From Dysgonomonas sp. UBA5412 (GTDB lineage Bacteria; Bacteroidota; Bacteroidia; Bacteroidales; Dysgonomonadaceae): a DNA stretch of 41,574 nucleotides. The position numbers were made by a program, and so were the translations under genes. Below, piece by piece: positions 8,280-16,874 of this stretch (positions are counted from its first letter, which is position 1; every line of letters starts with the position of its first letter). The notes below the pieces were generated by a model that saw nothing but the letters and a program-made list of their open reading frames with translations, was not told the origin of the DNA and did not search any database. The stretch spans positions 1-41,574 of the forward strand of contig DHNQ01000015.1 in the NCBI GenBank assembly GCA_002409595.1, given 5' to 3'.

Positions 8280-9428
8280 TTAATTCTTCTTACATCTGAC
8301 CGATAGAAACATGGAGGAATAATTACTTGACAATTGCAATTTATCCATCCCCGAATCGGCGCTCCATGCTATTACATAGCTCATGTAATGATTTCTAATA
8401 CTTGTGGCAAAGTAGAAAGCTTCTCCAAAAAAATTTGCATTATCCATCTCAATTTTACCGGGCATTAAGACGGAAAAACCTCCAAACTCTTTAGCAAATG
8501 AAGTTCCGTTTTTTGAATCAAATGTAGTGCACGGATCAATATACGGTTGAACAGGTGATCGTTCGTAGTCGTCTACTAAAATTGTTCCTCCTATATCGGG
8601 AGTTGTGCTGTATTTGGATGTTTGTGCCAAAATCACATTCTCCAATTCTGTCCATTCCACCAAGCTTGGCAGATGCCATCCACTTGGGCATATGCCCTGA
8701 ACTTTTGTGGTGTTGTCATCTATGTCTTGAGAACCTGCATCTTCTATTCCCCTATCGGCAGCCCCTCTTGTATAAAGCAATCCCATGGATGGGTTTTGTT
8801 TAAATAAATCGTCGTTTACTACATCAGCACCGTCTAACATTGGATACATCCACAAAGCCGGATAAGCTTCAGTACCGCCATTGGTTCCTTCCGTAAAAAA
8901 CATTGGTCCTCGAAGCTCAATTTCTCTGGCATCTACCCCATCTCTTACAGGATCAAATTTAGTAGCTCGTAGATTTTCAATCATCCAAATACCGGCGCTG
9001 CCAAATTGTCGAGCCAAAAAAGGATTACCATCCTGATCGTTGAATTGCATAACATCGGATGCTTTATTGTTTTTTCCAAGAGCCTCCCAATTCTCTCCTG
9101 TCCAAACATAAGGACCTTTGAAGATAGATTGGTCTGTTGGGCATTTTTGTTGTTCTATGGCACTGTATACTAATAGTCCCACATGCTCTTCTTCACTTCC
9201 TGTCAGATCATGATCACCCATCTTTAACACTTTGAGATCAGAAAGTTTTACCCGTGGCAAACCTAACCCTTTGGTTGTTATGCTTCCTTCAGTCAAATCA
9301 AGTAGTGCACCTTTAGCCGGAGCTTGACCCGACCCAATGGTAACTTGTGCGAAACCATCAGAGCTAAAAAGCAATAATCCTATAATGATTGATAGAAAGA
9401 AAAATCTCATACGTGGAATTTTGGTCAT
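8280..9428 (-). CDS. Secreted FISUMP-domain protein
   Basis: 382 aa. A signal peptide is clear: a basic start, then FFFLSIIIGLLLFSSDGFA, with cleavage after FA before QVTIG. The early mature part (QVTIGSGQAPAKGALLDLTE) is characteristic of Bacteroidota surface proteins. The rest fits the Fibrobacter succinogenes major paralogous (FISUMP) domain: IWMIENLRATKFDP, ICPSGWHLPSLVEWTELENV and the closing FLSVRCKKN. FISUMP proteins are exported and believed to be cell-surface exposed; no enzymatic role is established. It is monocistronic, with a TAnnTTTG box upstream. Confidence 0.85.
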   Translation of the reverse strand: MTKIPRMRFFFLSIIIGLLLFSSDGFAQVTIGSGQAPAKGALLDLTEGSITTKGLGLPRVKLSDLKVLKMGDHDLTGSEEEHVGLLVYSAIEQQKCPTDQSIFKGPYVWTGENWEALGKNNKASDVMQFNDQDGNPFLARQFGSAGIWMIENLRATKFDPVRDGVDAREIELRGPMFFTEGTNGGTEAYPALWMYPMLDGADVVNDDLFKQNPSMGLLYTRGAADRGIEDAGSQDIDDNTTKVQGICPSGWHLPSLVEWTELENVILAQTSKYSTTPDIGGTILVDDYERSPVQPYIDPCTTFDSKNGTSFAKEFGGFSVLMPGKIEMDNANFFGEAFYFATSIRNHYMSYVIAWSADSGMDKLQLSSNYSSMFLSVRCKKN

Positions 9429-9444
9429 AAATATTTTAGGGTTT

Positions 9445-9452
9445 CAAATATA
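9445..9452 (-). promoter_or_regulatory. -7 promoter box of FISUMP gene
   Basis: Minus-strand TATATTTG fits TAnnTTTG, 16 bp before the ATG. A second, similar TATATTTG lies about 13 bp further upstream. Confidence 0.45.
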
Positions 9453-9544
9453 ATATACAAATATACTTCTCCTTATTAAAAAAACAATTGTGAAATTCAG
9501 ATTGTTCGTTAAAGGTCAGCAAAACTAAATCCTGTAAGCAACTA

Positions 9545-9760
9545 TCAACATACAGATTCAATGCTATTCTTTACATTGGGGACTCGGCGGTTCATATCCT
9601 TGAGAGCTTGCTCTCCGCCATCTTCAAACAATTCTTTGTAACGACAGAAAGTCTCTCGGCTATAACCTAAATACTTGCAGGCTCTGGATACATTACCGAA
9701 CTCTTCTGCTAAGGATAACAATCCTAAACGGATTTTAATTACTTTTGTTTCTAAACTCAT
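9545..9760 (-). pseudogene. IS481-type transposase, N-terminal remnant
   Basis: 71 aa ending in a stop after RVPNVKNSIESVC. The translation matches the N-terminal helix-turn-helix of IS481-family transposases (LLSLAEEFGNVSRACKYLGY, then SRETFCRYKELFEDGGEQAL). The whole DDE catalytic domain, which would add about 250 residues, is missing, so this cannot transpose by itself. Conceivably the short HTH is still made, but it is most simply a decayed insertion sequence. Confidence 0.75.
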
Positions 9761-9762
9761 TT

Positions 9763-9839
9763 TCTGACATTTTAAAGGGTTAAACTTTTATTGTTTTTAT
9801 TGCAATACAAACTTAATTGTTTGCCCTTTAACTGTCAGA
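9763..9839 (-). repeat. Inverted repeat at the upstream end of the IS481-type remnant
   Basis: TCTGACATTTTAAAGGG (9763-9779) is an imperfect inverse of CCCTTTAACTGTCAGA (9824-9839). The outer arm, read on the minus strand as TGACAGTTAAAGGGCAAAC, looks like an insertion-sequence terminal repeat about 60-80 bp upstream of the transposase start. The matching distal end of the element was not found. Confidence 0.45.
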
Positions 9840-9885
9840 TCTGATCGAAACTAATTCAGATAAGTAGACCTATAAATACGCAATA

Positions 9886-11226
9886 TCAATCAACTCTTTT
9901 TATAACATTCCTTGCTACCTCAACCTTATATTTCTTTCCTTTCATCTTTTCATCTCTAATATTCGCTAAAAGGGTTTTTACGGCAGGCACACGAACTGCA
10001 ACAAAAGAAATAAAGTCTTTGACTTCGATCAATCCTAAATCGGATTTATCCAATTTTCCTTTTTGTAAAAAGAACCCGACAATATCTCCTTTATTCAATT
10101 TATTCTTCTTTCCTCCACTTACATAAACAGTCTGATATTCGGGACGATTAGGCAATGGTTTATCTGTCCGAACTTTCAAAATATCTAAATCATCAGGAAT
10201 ATAATCAGGCATTTTATCATCTTTGAATTGAACAATATATGCAGTTCCAGAAGCATGCATACGAGCAGTACGACCGTTGCGATGAATAAACTCACTTTCT
10301 TTGGATGGAAGATGATAATGTATTACATGATTCATTTCGGGAATATCCAATCCTCTAGCTGCCAAATCAGTCGTAACCAGATAGTTTAAACTTCCATTTC
10401 TGAATTGAATCAGTATTCTTTCCCGACCGTCCTGATCCATTCCTCCATGATAATATCCTGTTTGTATCCCTCTCGCATTCAATAAATCACTAATACGTTC
10501 AGTAACTTCTCTGTGATTACAAAAAATAAGAGCAGGCTCTGAATCGAAAGAGCATATGAGATGAAATAACGATTCTATTTTATCCTTATCGGGTGATAAG
10601 ACAAGCTTCAGGGAGAGAGCATCGTTCTTTACTTCTTCTATATAATCAAGTGTAACTGGCGATTTGATTCTCACAAAATCGGGAATTTCTACATCGGATG
10701 TAGCTGACAGCAGAACCCTTTTTTGTAAATTAGGGAGGTGATCTATGATCGTACTCATTTCTTCCTGAAAGCCTAATTGTAGGGATTTGTCGAACTCATC
10801 CAAAACCAATGTTTTAACAAAACTAGTATCAAATGATTCTCTCTCCAAATGATCCGTCAATCTTCCCGGCGTTCCGATAAGTAAAGCAGGGGGATTGCTC
10901 AAGTTCTTGAGCTCCGTGTCAATAGAATGTCCTCCATAACAAACATTCACCTTAAACTTTGTTTGCATCTTTTTCCAGACCTGTTCTATCTGAAGAGCCA
11001 ATTCTCTTGATGGTACAACTATCAGGCATTGTACTTTTGTGACACTCTCATCCAACAATTGAACAATAGGCAGTAGAAAGGCAAGTGTTTTTCCTGAACC
11101 GGTAGGAGACAATAATACTATATTTTCTTTATTAATTATCGTATCCTGAGCCGCAACTTGCATCTCATTTAGCGTGTCAATTTCCAGATTGGATAATATG
11201 CTATCAATTTTATTCTCTGCTTTCAT
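9886..11226 (-). CDS. DEAD-box-family ATP-dependent RNA helicase with DbpA-like C-terminal domain
   Basis: 446 aa. Helicase motifs in order: Q-motif region LNEMQVAAQDTI, motif I SPTGSGKT, Ia PSRELA, Ib GTPGRL, II LDEFDKS, III LLSATSD, IV IFCNHREV, V TTDLAARGLDI and VI HRNGRTAR. Motif II is DEFD instead of DEAD. The C-terminal about 75 residues (VYVSGGKKNKLNKGDIVGFF and LIEVKDFISFVAV) match the DbpA RNA-binding RRM-like domain, pointing to 23S rRNA/50S assembly, though not every such protein is DbpA. Its promoter is unusually good (TTG-N19-TACCTTTG) and lies only 4 bp from the ATG. Confidence 0.93.
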   Translation of the reverse strand: MKAENKIDSILSNLEIDTLNEMQVAAQDTIINKENIVLLSPTGSGKTLAFLLPIVQLLDESVTKVQCLIVVPSRELALQIEQVWKKMQTKFKVNVCYGGHSIDTELKNLSNPPALLIGTPGRLTDHLERESFDTSFVKTLVLDEFDKSLQLGFQEEMSTIIDHLPNLQKRVLLSATSDVEIPDFVRIKSPVTLDYIEEVKNDALSLKLVLSPDKDKIESLFHLICSFDSEPALIFCNHREVTERISDLLNARGIQTGYYHGGMDQDGRERILIQFRNGSLNYLVTTDLAARGLDIPEMNHVIHYHLPSKESEFIHRNGRTARMHASGTAYIVQFKDDKMPDYIPDDLDILKVRTDKPLPNRPEYQTVYVSGGKKNKLNKGDIVGFFLQKGKLDKSDLGLIEVKDFISFVAVRVPAVKTLLANIRDEKMKGKKYKVEVARNVIKRVD

Positions 11227-11230
11227 AGAA

Positions 11231-11260
11231 CAAAGGTAGGCATTATCTTACAGCTCTCAA
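11231..11260 (-). promoter_or_regulatory. Promoter of RNA helicase gene
   Basis: On the minus strand, TTG (11258-11260), 19 bp spacer, TACCTTTG (11231-11238): a full match to the Bacteroidota -33/-7 pattern. The -7 box ends 4 bp before the ATG at 11226, implying a leaderless or nearly leaderless mRNA. Confidence 0.65.
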
Positions 11261-11432
11261 CTCCGGCTTTTCGTTTCTTTTTTACTGATGTTATTTTATC
11301 TTCTTTTTTTAAGCATAAAGGGTCTTAATTCATAATTTGCTTAGTGTTACTCAAAAAGAGGGTTGCACTAAACTAATATATATTGGTAATCATTTATATT
11401 ACAATCAATTAAGAGTTTTGACTTAGCAGGAC

Positions 11433-12089
11433 CTAGCCATTTACTTTCTTATAATCTGCAAGAAAAGTTGCTAAGCCACTATCAGTAAGCGGATGTCTGA
11501 GCAATCCTTTTATAGCAGGCAGTGGACAAGTAGCAACGTCTGCCCCCACTTCTATACACTGAATAATATGTTGTGTGGTACGAATTGAAGCTGCCAATAC
11601 CTGCGTTTCCATAGCATATGTAGTATACATATCAACAATCTTGCTTACAAGCTCAATACCATCACTTGAGATGTCGTCGAGCCGTCCGACAAAAGGCGAA
11701 ACGTAAGTGACGCCGGCTTTTGCAGCGAGCAATGCCTGCCCAACGGAGAAGATCAAAGTGCAATTAGTTCGGATATGTTTATTGCTAAAATATTTTATTG
11801 CCTTTATACCATCTTCAATACACGGAATTTTTACAACAATATTTTTATGTAATGCAGCCAACTCCTCACCCTCACGCACCATACCCTCATAGTCCGTAGC
11901 TATTACTTCTGCACTAACATCTCCATCCACAATATTACAGATATCGAGATAGTGTTTACGTTGATTTTCGACTCCCTTGATTCCCTCTTTCGCCATCAAC
12001 GAAGGATTAGTTGTTACACCGTCAAGGACTCCCAGATCATTAGCTTCACGAATCTGATCTAAATTAGCTGTGTCAATAAAAAATTTCAT
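11433..12089 (-). CDS. fsa: Transaldolase-like fructose-6-phosphate aldolase
   Basis: 218 aa from ATG 12089 (MKFFIDTANLDQIREANDLG). An in-frame start 17 codons upstream is rejected because it adds a tail absent from the family. The short TalC/Fsa subfamily of transaldolases is about 215-220 aa, as here. Seen motifs are GVTTNPSLMAKEG, NIVVKIPCI with the Schiff-base lysine, NCTLIFSVGQALLAAKAG and YVSPFVGRLDDI. The enzyme either transfers dihydroxyacetone units in the pentose phosphate pathway or cleaves fructose 6-phosphate; sequence alone does not settle which. It is transcribed alone and divergently from the EamA transporter. Confidence 0.92.
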   Translation of the reverse strand: MKFFIDTANLDQIREANDLGVLDGVTTNPSLMAKEGIKGVENQRKHYLDICNIVDGDVSAEVIATDYEGMVREGEELAALHKNIVVKIPCIEDGIKAIKYFSNKHIRTNCTLIFSVGQALLAAKAGVTYVSPFVGRLDDISSDGIELVSKIVDMYTTYAMETQVLAASIRTTQHIIQCIEVGADVATCPLPAIKGLLRHPLTDSGLATFLADYKKVNG

Positions 12090-12122
12090 GATGTTTAATT
12101 TAATAACAAGGTTAATAATTAT

Positions 12123-12176
12123 ACATTCCGATGGAATCATCTTTATTTATTAAAACAACAAGGAAACCCGGAATGT
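12123..12176. repeat. Widely spaced inverted repeat upstream of the aldolase gene
   Basis: ACATTCCG (12123-12130) and its exact complement CGGAATGT (12169-12176) are separated by 38 bp in the region before the aldolase start. It may be a regulatory or leader structure; arms of 8 bp can also occur by chance. Confidence 0.3.
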
Positions 12177-12357
12177 TTCTTTATTCTTTAATCTATGTTT
12201 ACACAATTCACCTTAATCTGATTTACAATTATTTATCTATATGATGGAATAGAAAAAATGAAATATGGAAGAAAAAAGAATAATCAAAAACAACCTAAAA
12301 GTGTACAACTTTGTAACCTTTTAGTTAAAATATAATTCTTCCATTTACCAATAACAT

Positions 12358-12365
12358 TAAATTTG
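12358..12365 (+). promoter_or_regulatory. -7 promoter box of EamA transporter
   Basis: TAAATTTG fits TAnnTTTG, 22 bp before the ATG at 12388. Confidence 0.55.
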
Positions 12366-12387
12366 CATACTTTATTTAAACAACATT

Positions 12388-13299
12388 ATGAGTGAACTTA
12401 AAAAATACTGGTTTCATATTATTGCCATATTTACAGTAGCTGTATGGGGAACTACCTTTGTTTCTACTAAAATATTAATTAACGATGGACTTTCGCCGGT
12501 TGAAATATTCCTATATCGCTTCACATTAGCCTATATCGGCATTTGGTTTTTCTGTCCGCGCACACTTTTCTCTAAAAATATAAAAGACGAACTACTTTGT
12601 ATGGCAGCCGGACTGAGCGGCGGAGCAATGTATTTTATTCTCGAAAATACGGCATTAGGTATCACCCTCGCCTCCAATGTATCTCTGATTGTTTGCACCT
12701 CTCCTATTTTTACAGCATTGCTAAGTTTTCTTATTTATAGAAAAGAGCCGCTAAAAATTCATCTGATATATGGTTCTCTAATAGCTTTGGTTGGGATGGC
12801 ATTAGTTGTGTTCAATGGGAGTTTTATTCTACAAATAAATCCATTAGGAGATATATTGACTATGCTGGCAGCTTTGTCTTGGGCATTTTATGGTATTATA
12901 TTAAAACAATTGGATGGTAAATATCCGACTCTATTTATTACCAGAAAGGTCTTCTTTTATGGCATTATCACCATGCTCCCTTTTATTGCAATGGATTCTG
13001 CAACGTTTAATCCACGATTGTTGAGCAATGGTGTTGTATTGGCTAATATTATCTTCCTAGGACTTATCGCATCCTTGCTGTGCTTTATTTTGTGGAATAG
13101 CGCAGTAAAAGAACTAGGAGTGGTGCAAACTACTAATTATATCTATTTTGTGCCCTTGGTTACTTTACTTACTTCGGCGGTTGTAATTGACGAATATATA
13201 ACCCCTATTGCACTATTGGGTTCTGTATTCATATTACTGGGTGTCTATGTGTCCGAAAAAGGATTTAAATTTAAGATTCAAAAAAGGAGTGTCAAATAA
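12388..13299 (+). CDS. DMT superfamily EamA transporter
   Basis: 303 aa, hydrophobic throughout, about ten predicted transmembrane helices in two EamA repeats. The first repeat begins WFHIIAIFTVAVWGTTFVST, the second after LGDILTMLAALSWAFYGIIL. The hallmark W-G-x-x-F/S near the first helix of each half is present (VWGTTFVS; LSWAFYGI). The protein ends in a basic cytoplasmic tail (KGFKFKIQKRSVK). Members export amino acids or other small metabolites across the inner membrane; the substrate here is unknown. Monocistronic with its own promoter. Confidence 0.9.
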   Translation: MSELKKYWFHIIAIFTVAVWGTTFVSTKILINDGLSPVEIFLYRFTLAYIGIWFFCPRTLFSKNIKDELLCMAAGLSGGAMYFILENTALGITLASNVSLIVCTSPIFTALLSFLIYRKEPLKIHLIYGSLIALVGMALVVFNGSFILQINPLGDILTMLAALSWAFYGIILKQLDGKYPTLFITRKVFFYGIITMLPFIAMDSATFNPRLLSNGVVLANIIFLGLIASLLCFILWNSAVKELGVVQTTNYIYFVPLVTLLTSAVVIDEYITPIALLGSVFILLGVYVSEKGFKFKIQKRSVK

Positions 13300-13445
13300 T
13301 AAAAATATCGCTTTTCAAACTACCTCACCAGACAGAAGGCTGATATACAATATAAAATTATTTTGGTAAAGAGCAATCCGATATTCAATTTTTTGTTACT
13401 ACCTTTACTTCATTGTAATAGTTTTTTGACATTAATTGTAATATC

Positions 13446-13565
13446 ATGACAAAGAAAGTATTAGCTGTAACTTTGGTCGCTGCAGTAGCTAGTGTTGCTG
13501 TATACGCTTACGTACAGAAAAAGAAACAAGACAGACGTAAAAATCTATCTGTAAACTTTATCTAA
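13446..13565 (+). CDS. 39-aa single-pass membrane peptide
   Basis: ATG 13446 to TAA 13563-13565: MTKKVLAVTLVAAVASVAVY, then AYVQKKKQDRRKNLSVNFI. A short basic start, one helix of about 17 Ala/Val-rich residues and a strongly basic tail suggest a small inner-membrane protein with its C-terminus in the cytoplasm. It could also be a cleaved signal peptide, but little would remain. Its stop overlaps the end of the convergent 488-aa gene by three bases (13563-13565 against the minus-strand stop at 13562-13564). Function unknown; codon use looks normal and the composition argues for a real gene. Confidence 0.6.
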   Translation: MTKKVLAVTLVAAVASVAVYAYVQKKKQDRRKNLSVNFI

Positions 13566-15028
13566 TTCAGCTCGCTGACATCTGCAATTCCATTACGATT
13601 GAAGAGTATACGGTATCGTCTGAAGTATTCGTCTTCTGCCGACTTGCATTGTAGTATGAAATATAAAGAATATACCTTATTGCCTTTTATACTGGTAAAA
13701 CCACTTTCCTCATTTGATATATAAAGGGGAATAAGGGGATTATCCATTTTGCGGGTATAATTCAGCAAATTGAATTGTGTTATATCATTGATTCCGGAAA
13801 GTCGATATTCCTTATATTTTTCGATGTCCTTTTTAGACAAGCTGACCCATTTACGATAGAGAACTATCTTCTCATCATATATCTCATTCTCAGCTTCTAC
13901 AAGCGATGTTCTCGCTCGCATCTTGCGTATTTCTTCAGGAAGCTTTTCTTCTTCTATATAGTCGAAAGCTTCTTTAACCCACCCTATTTCCTGCTTTCTT
14001 ATACTTAGGTTTAATTTGGTATCAAAATACTTCTTGCCCAATTTAGAGGAGAAATAGTAGCGCATCATTTCTTTTATACGGTCTTTGAACATATAACTGA
14101 AAACCAATATAATAAACAGGTCTGTTGTAAAGTTCCCAAAACGTTGCGTGGCAAAGAAGGATATAACCGTAGCAAAAACCATTGCGATACCTGCTGCTAT
14201 ACTATAATAGAACTGTTGAGCCAAAGCTCCATCTTTCTTTCTGACAACTTGTAGAAAAAGATCACTTTCTACAAACTTTTTGAGTATATTGCGTTGAGCT
14301 ATAACCAAGCTATTGTGCATCTCATCTTTCTCGTTCAACAATCGGAATCCTCTTCTTTTACGATGCTGGATTTCGTCCTCCACCAGTTTATGAAGAGGCG
14401 AACGGACTTCTTCAAATATCGGTTTGCCTTTCAACAGACGCATTATCTGAAAAGTATATTGTTCGATAATATTACTAAGAAAGTCATCTCCAAAAAGAAA
14501 GTATTCCCGCTGCCGATCTGTAATACCGGGCTTTAGAAGTTCGTCCCACATTTCTCTATATTGCAGGCTTATACTTCGTATATCACTAACGAAAGATGTG
14601 ATATAATTCTCTGTTTTCTCTTCATCATCTACGGTTTCGGCTATCAATTGCACATGTCGGCGTAAGGCACTCTTCACTATGCAAACCAACATTTTTACCT
14701 GATAGGAATAGCTTTCTGTTTTAATGTCATTTTCAGGATCGACAACTAAATCGTCTATTGCCTTTTGTAAACGAGGGAAAGGGCCTCGACCGGCTTTTAA
14801 TATATCAGTCAAAGAATATACGGGTGTTATCAGCCTTATATTATTCTTAACATCCCGATAGAAGTCATCCTTAGTATACGTAGTCCGATTTATATCCAAA
14901 CTGTTGGGAAAGAATATCCATGTATTAATCTTAAAGTCGTTGATATCTTCGGAATTCTTATCGGTAATGAATCCGATCTTGAATTCGAGTGAAAAGTTAT
15001 CGTGTACCTTTACTTCTGTATCAATCAT
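13562..15028 (-). CDS. Uncharacterised 488-aa membrane protein paired with CYTH gene
   Basis: I do not recognise a named family. The protein has no signal peptide. A soluble N-terminal half of about 270 residues leads to two close transmembrane helices (about 275-320: YYSIAAGIAMVFATVISFFA, then FTTDLFIILVFSYMF). A charged C-terminal region of about 165 residues follows, rich in Lys and Glu (EEEKLPEEIRKMRARTSLVE). The topology is probably a hairpin anchor with both large parts in the cytoplasm. Its start lies 4 bp after the CYTH protein stop, so the two are surely cotranscribed and plausibly work together. It may bind or sense a phosphorylated compound handled by its partner; this is inference only. 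Confidence 0.75.
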   Translation of the reverse strand: MIDTEVKVHDNFSLEFKIGFITDKNSEDINDFKINTWIFFPNSLDINRTTYTKDDFYRDVKNNIRLITPVYSLTDILKAGRGPFPRLQKAIDDLVVDPENDIKTESYSYQVKMLVCIVKSALRRHVQLIAETVDDEEKTENYITSFVSDIRSISLQYREMWDELLKPGITDRQREYFLFGDDFLSNIIEQYTFQIMRLLKGKPIFEEVRSPLHKLVEDEIQHRKRRGFRLLNEKDEMHNSLVIAQRNILKKFVESDLFLQVVRKKDGALAQQFYYSIAAGIAMVFATVISFFATQRFGNFTTDLFIILVFSYMFKDRIKEMMRYYFSSKLGKKYFDTKLNLSIRKQEIGWVKEAFDYIEEEKLPEEIRKMRARTSLVEAENEIYDEKIVLYRKWVSLSKKDIEKYKEYRLSGINDITQFNLLNYTRKMDNPLIPLYISNEESGFTSIKGNKVYSLYFILQCKSAEDEYFRRYRILFNRNGIADVSELN

Positions 15029-15032
15029 ATAA

Positions 15033-15503
15033 TCATCTCCATTCTTTATATGGTTTCTTTACCAGAGAAGCATTATAGTACCTCTGATCTCCCGTAACTT
15101 CTTCTCCCAGCCAGTCAGGTTTATCAAAAGATTCATTCTCGCTATTCAGCTCTATCTCTGCAACAGTCAATCCTTGATTCTCGCCTCTAAATTCATCTAC
15201 TTCGAAAACGTGTTCTCCGACCTTAATATAATAACGGATCTTATCAATAACTCCGGGCTCACAAAGGTGTAATAGCTCTCGTGCGTCTGAAACAGAAATC
15301 TCCTTTTCCCACTCGTAACGGGAAGTCCCCGATATATTGCCTATTCCCTTTATGGTAATAAAGGCTTTTACTCCCTTTATCCGAATACGGACTGTACGTT
15401 CAGCTACTGAAGATAGATAACCTTGCACTATCTCTTCATGGGCATAAGCGTATTGCTTAAAGTCTCCTTTTACAAGGAACTTTCGTTCTATCTCTATTGA
15501 CAT
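15033..15503 (-). CDS. CYTH domain protein (triphosphate tunnel metalloenzyme)
   Basis: 156 aa, one CYTH domain. The signature ExExK is at the start (SIEIERKFLV, residues 2-11). Further family strands are VRIRIKGVKAFITIKG, SRYEWEKEIS, RYYIKVGEHVFEVDEFRG and TVAEIELNSENESF, supplying the alternating acidic and basic residues that line the tunnel. Bacterial single-domain members hydrolyse inorganic triphosphate or nucleoside triphosphates with a divalent metal. The exact substrate is not predictable. It heads a two-gene operon with the unknown membrane protein. Confidence 0.92.
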   Translation of the reverse strand: MSIEIERKFLVKGDFKQYAYAHEEIVQGYLSSVAERTVRIRIKGVKAFITIKGIGNISGTSRYEWEKEISVSDARELLHLCEPGVIDKIRYYIKVGEHVFEVDEFRGENQGLTVAEIELNSENESFDKPDWLGEEVTGDQRYYNASLVKKPYKEWR

Positions 15504-15521
15504 TATTCTGTATTATCTTTA

Positions 15522-15573
15522 ATAAAAAGATGCCAACGAGTAAGCATATATAACTTATCTTGTTGGCATTTTA
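15522..15573 (-). terminator. Rho-independent terminator of the DUF4831 gene
   Basis: On the minus strand an imperfect stem built on ATGCCAACA / TCGTTGGCAT (one G-U pair) is followed by CTTTTTATT. It lies directly after the DUF4831 stop and before the CYTH gene, separating the two units. Confidence 0.75.
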
Positions 15574-15596
15574 ATTTATATGCGTTATTGATTCTC

Positions 15597-16670
15597 TTAT
15601 TGAATTATTTGCTTAATAGCTCCCAGATCAGGATAAAATATAACCTTAACCGGAAGTTTATTATTGTCAAACATTTTAGTCACAAGTACATCTTGTGTAC
15701 CATATTGAGCTACATCGCATTCGCGCTGTACATAATTACGCCCATTATAGGATACTTCCAGTGTTGCCTTATTGGGTATATTATAAACGATGCCGGATGA
15801 GAATTTCTTCTCCATATCCTTTTCTTCTTTAGCTGTTAACACGGGAATACCCATCGGGTCTTTATTTTTCAAAGACAAGGTTATCGGCTGACCTGATAAG
15901 TCATTAGCATCCACAACTCCCAATTTGGAAGAGAATCTGAATAGAATCTTATTGTCTATATTCTTTTCATCGGGAACAACAACAAATTCTTTATATCCTT
16001 TTTCTTCAACCTCTGTACCGGTAAACATAGCTGAAAGAGCTTTTTCTTGTTCGTCCAGTTGTGACATGACCAACTTGTAAGCGTCACCATCGGGTGGCAT
16101 ATTATCTGCCTCTCCGATTAAAATATTATTACGACTTTCGCGTAGTCTGTATATTTGTTTAGCAATCAATTCTGCCTGTTTAGCTGTAGATCCGGCACGC
16201 AGTATCTCTTCGGAAAGGAAACTTCGGGGATCGGGCAATGAAGGGCTTGTCAAACCACCTATCTTTACGACTTCATCAGCAGGAAAGCTATAATCTTCAT
16301 TGATCGCACAAATCAAGCCTTCCTTCGTAAGTGTAACAAAAGGAGCAGTGGTATTCGATTTAAATTCTACCAGATACGACTTATCTTTGTCTGCTATACC
16401 TTTTGCAGCAACGTCTATATTATCCAAAACATAAAGAACCGAATTCTCTACGATTGGGTTAGAAACACTTAAATACCTTTCGGCATATTGATAGAATTCC
16501 CCCATCTTCCGCGTTTTTTTAGTATATTCTGCGGTTACGACCAAGGAGGTTTTTGGTAAAGAATAAGCGACTCCGTAATCGTTGCTCTTTACAGCACTCA
16601 TTTTTACTGTCTTTTGCGAAAAAGCAGAACTTGCGATCAGGAGTAACAGCAAACTTATATAATATCTCAT
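15597..16670 (-). CDS. DUF4831 family exported protein
   Basis: 357 aa with a signal peptide (MRYYISLLLLLIASSAFSQ, cleavage near AFS-Q). The mature part matches the Bacteroidota family DUF4831: YGVAYSLPKTSLVVTAEYTK, then GEFYQYAERYLSV and, near the end, GIVYNIPNKATLEVSYNGR. No enzyme motif is visible. The family is confined to this phylum and uncharacterised; periplasmic or outer-membrane-associated location is likely. Own promoter (16700-16707) and terminator (15522-15573). Confidence 0.85.
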   Translation of the reverse strand: MRYYISLLLLLIASSAFSQKTVKMSAVKSNDYGVAYSLPKTSLVVTAEYTKKTRKMGEFYQYAERYLSVSNPIVENSVLYVLDNIDVAAKGIADKDKSYLVEFKSNTTAPFVTLTKEGLICAINEDYSFPADEVVKIGGLTSPSLPDPRSFLSEEILRAGSTAKQAELIAKQIYRLRESRNNILIGEADNMPPDGDAYKLVMSQLDEQEKALSAMFTGTEVEEKGYKEFVVVPDEKNIDNKILFRFSSKLGVVDANDLSGQPITLSLKNKDPMGIPVLTAKEEKDMEKKFSSGIVYNIPNKATLEVSYNGRNYVQRECDVAQYGTQDVLVTKMFDNNKLPVKVIFYPDLGAIKQIIQ

Positions 16671-16699
16671 ATACTTCTATTTTAAAAAATATGGTATTA

Positions 16700-16707
16700 C
16701 AAAGCTA
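16700..16707 (-). promoter_or_regulatory. -7 promoter box of DUF4831 gene
   Basis: Minus-strand TAGCTTTG fits TAnnTTTG, 29 bp before the ATG at 16670. Confidence 0.5.
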
Positions 16708-16800
16708 AGTATTTTTTATGAAACTATGAACGTTAAGTTATTTCAAAACAGTAACTATAACAAATGAAATGAGGGTCTATTTGAAACAAAGACACAATGA

Positions 16801-16866
16801 TAAAAAAGGTACTATCTGACATATCATTCTCTTTTATTAAGGAATATACTTTTGTCAGATAGTACC
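16801..16866 (-). terminator. Terminator of GH43 gene with a perfect 14-bp stem
   Basis: GGTACTATCTGACA (16808-16821) and its exact complement (16853-16866) enclose a 31-nt loop. On the minus strand the stem is followed by TTTTTTA. The long loop is unusual for an intrinsic terminator. Confidence 0.75.
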
Positions 16867-16874
16867 ATATAGGT

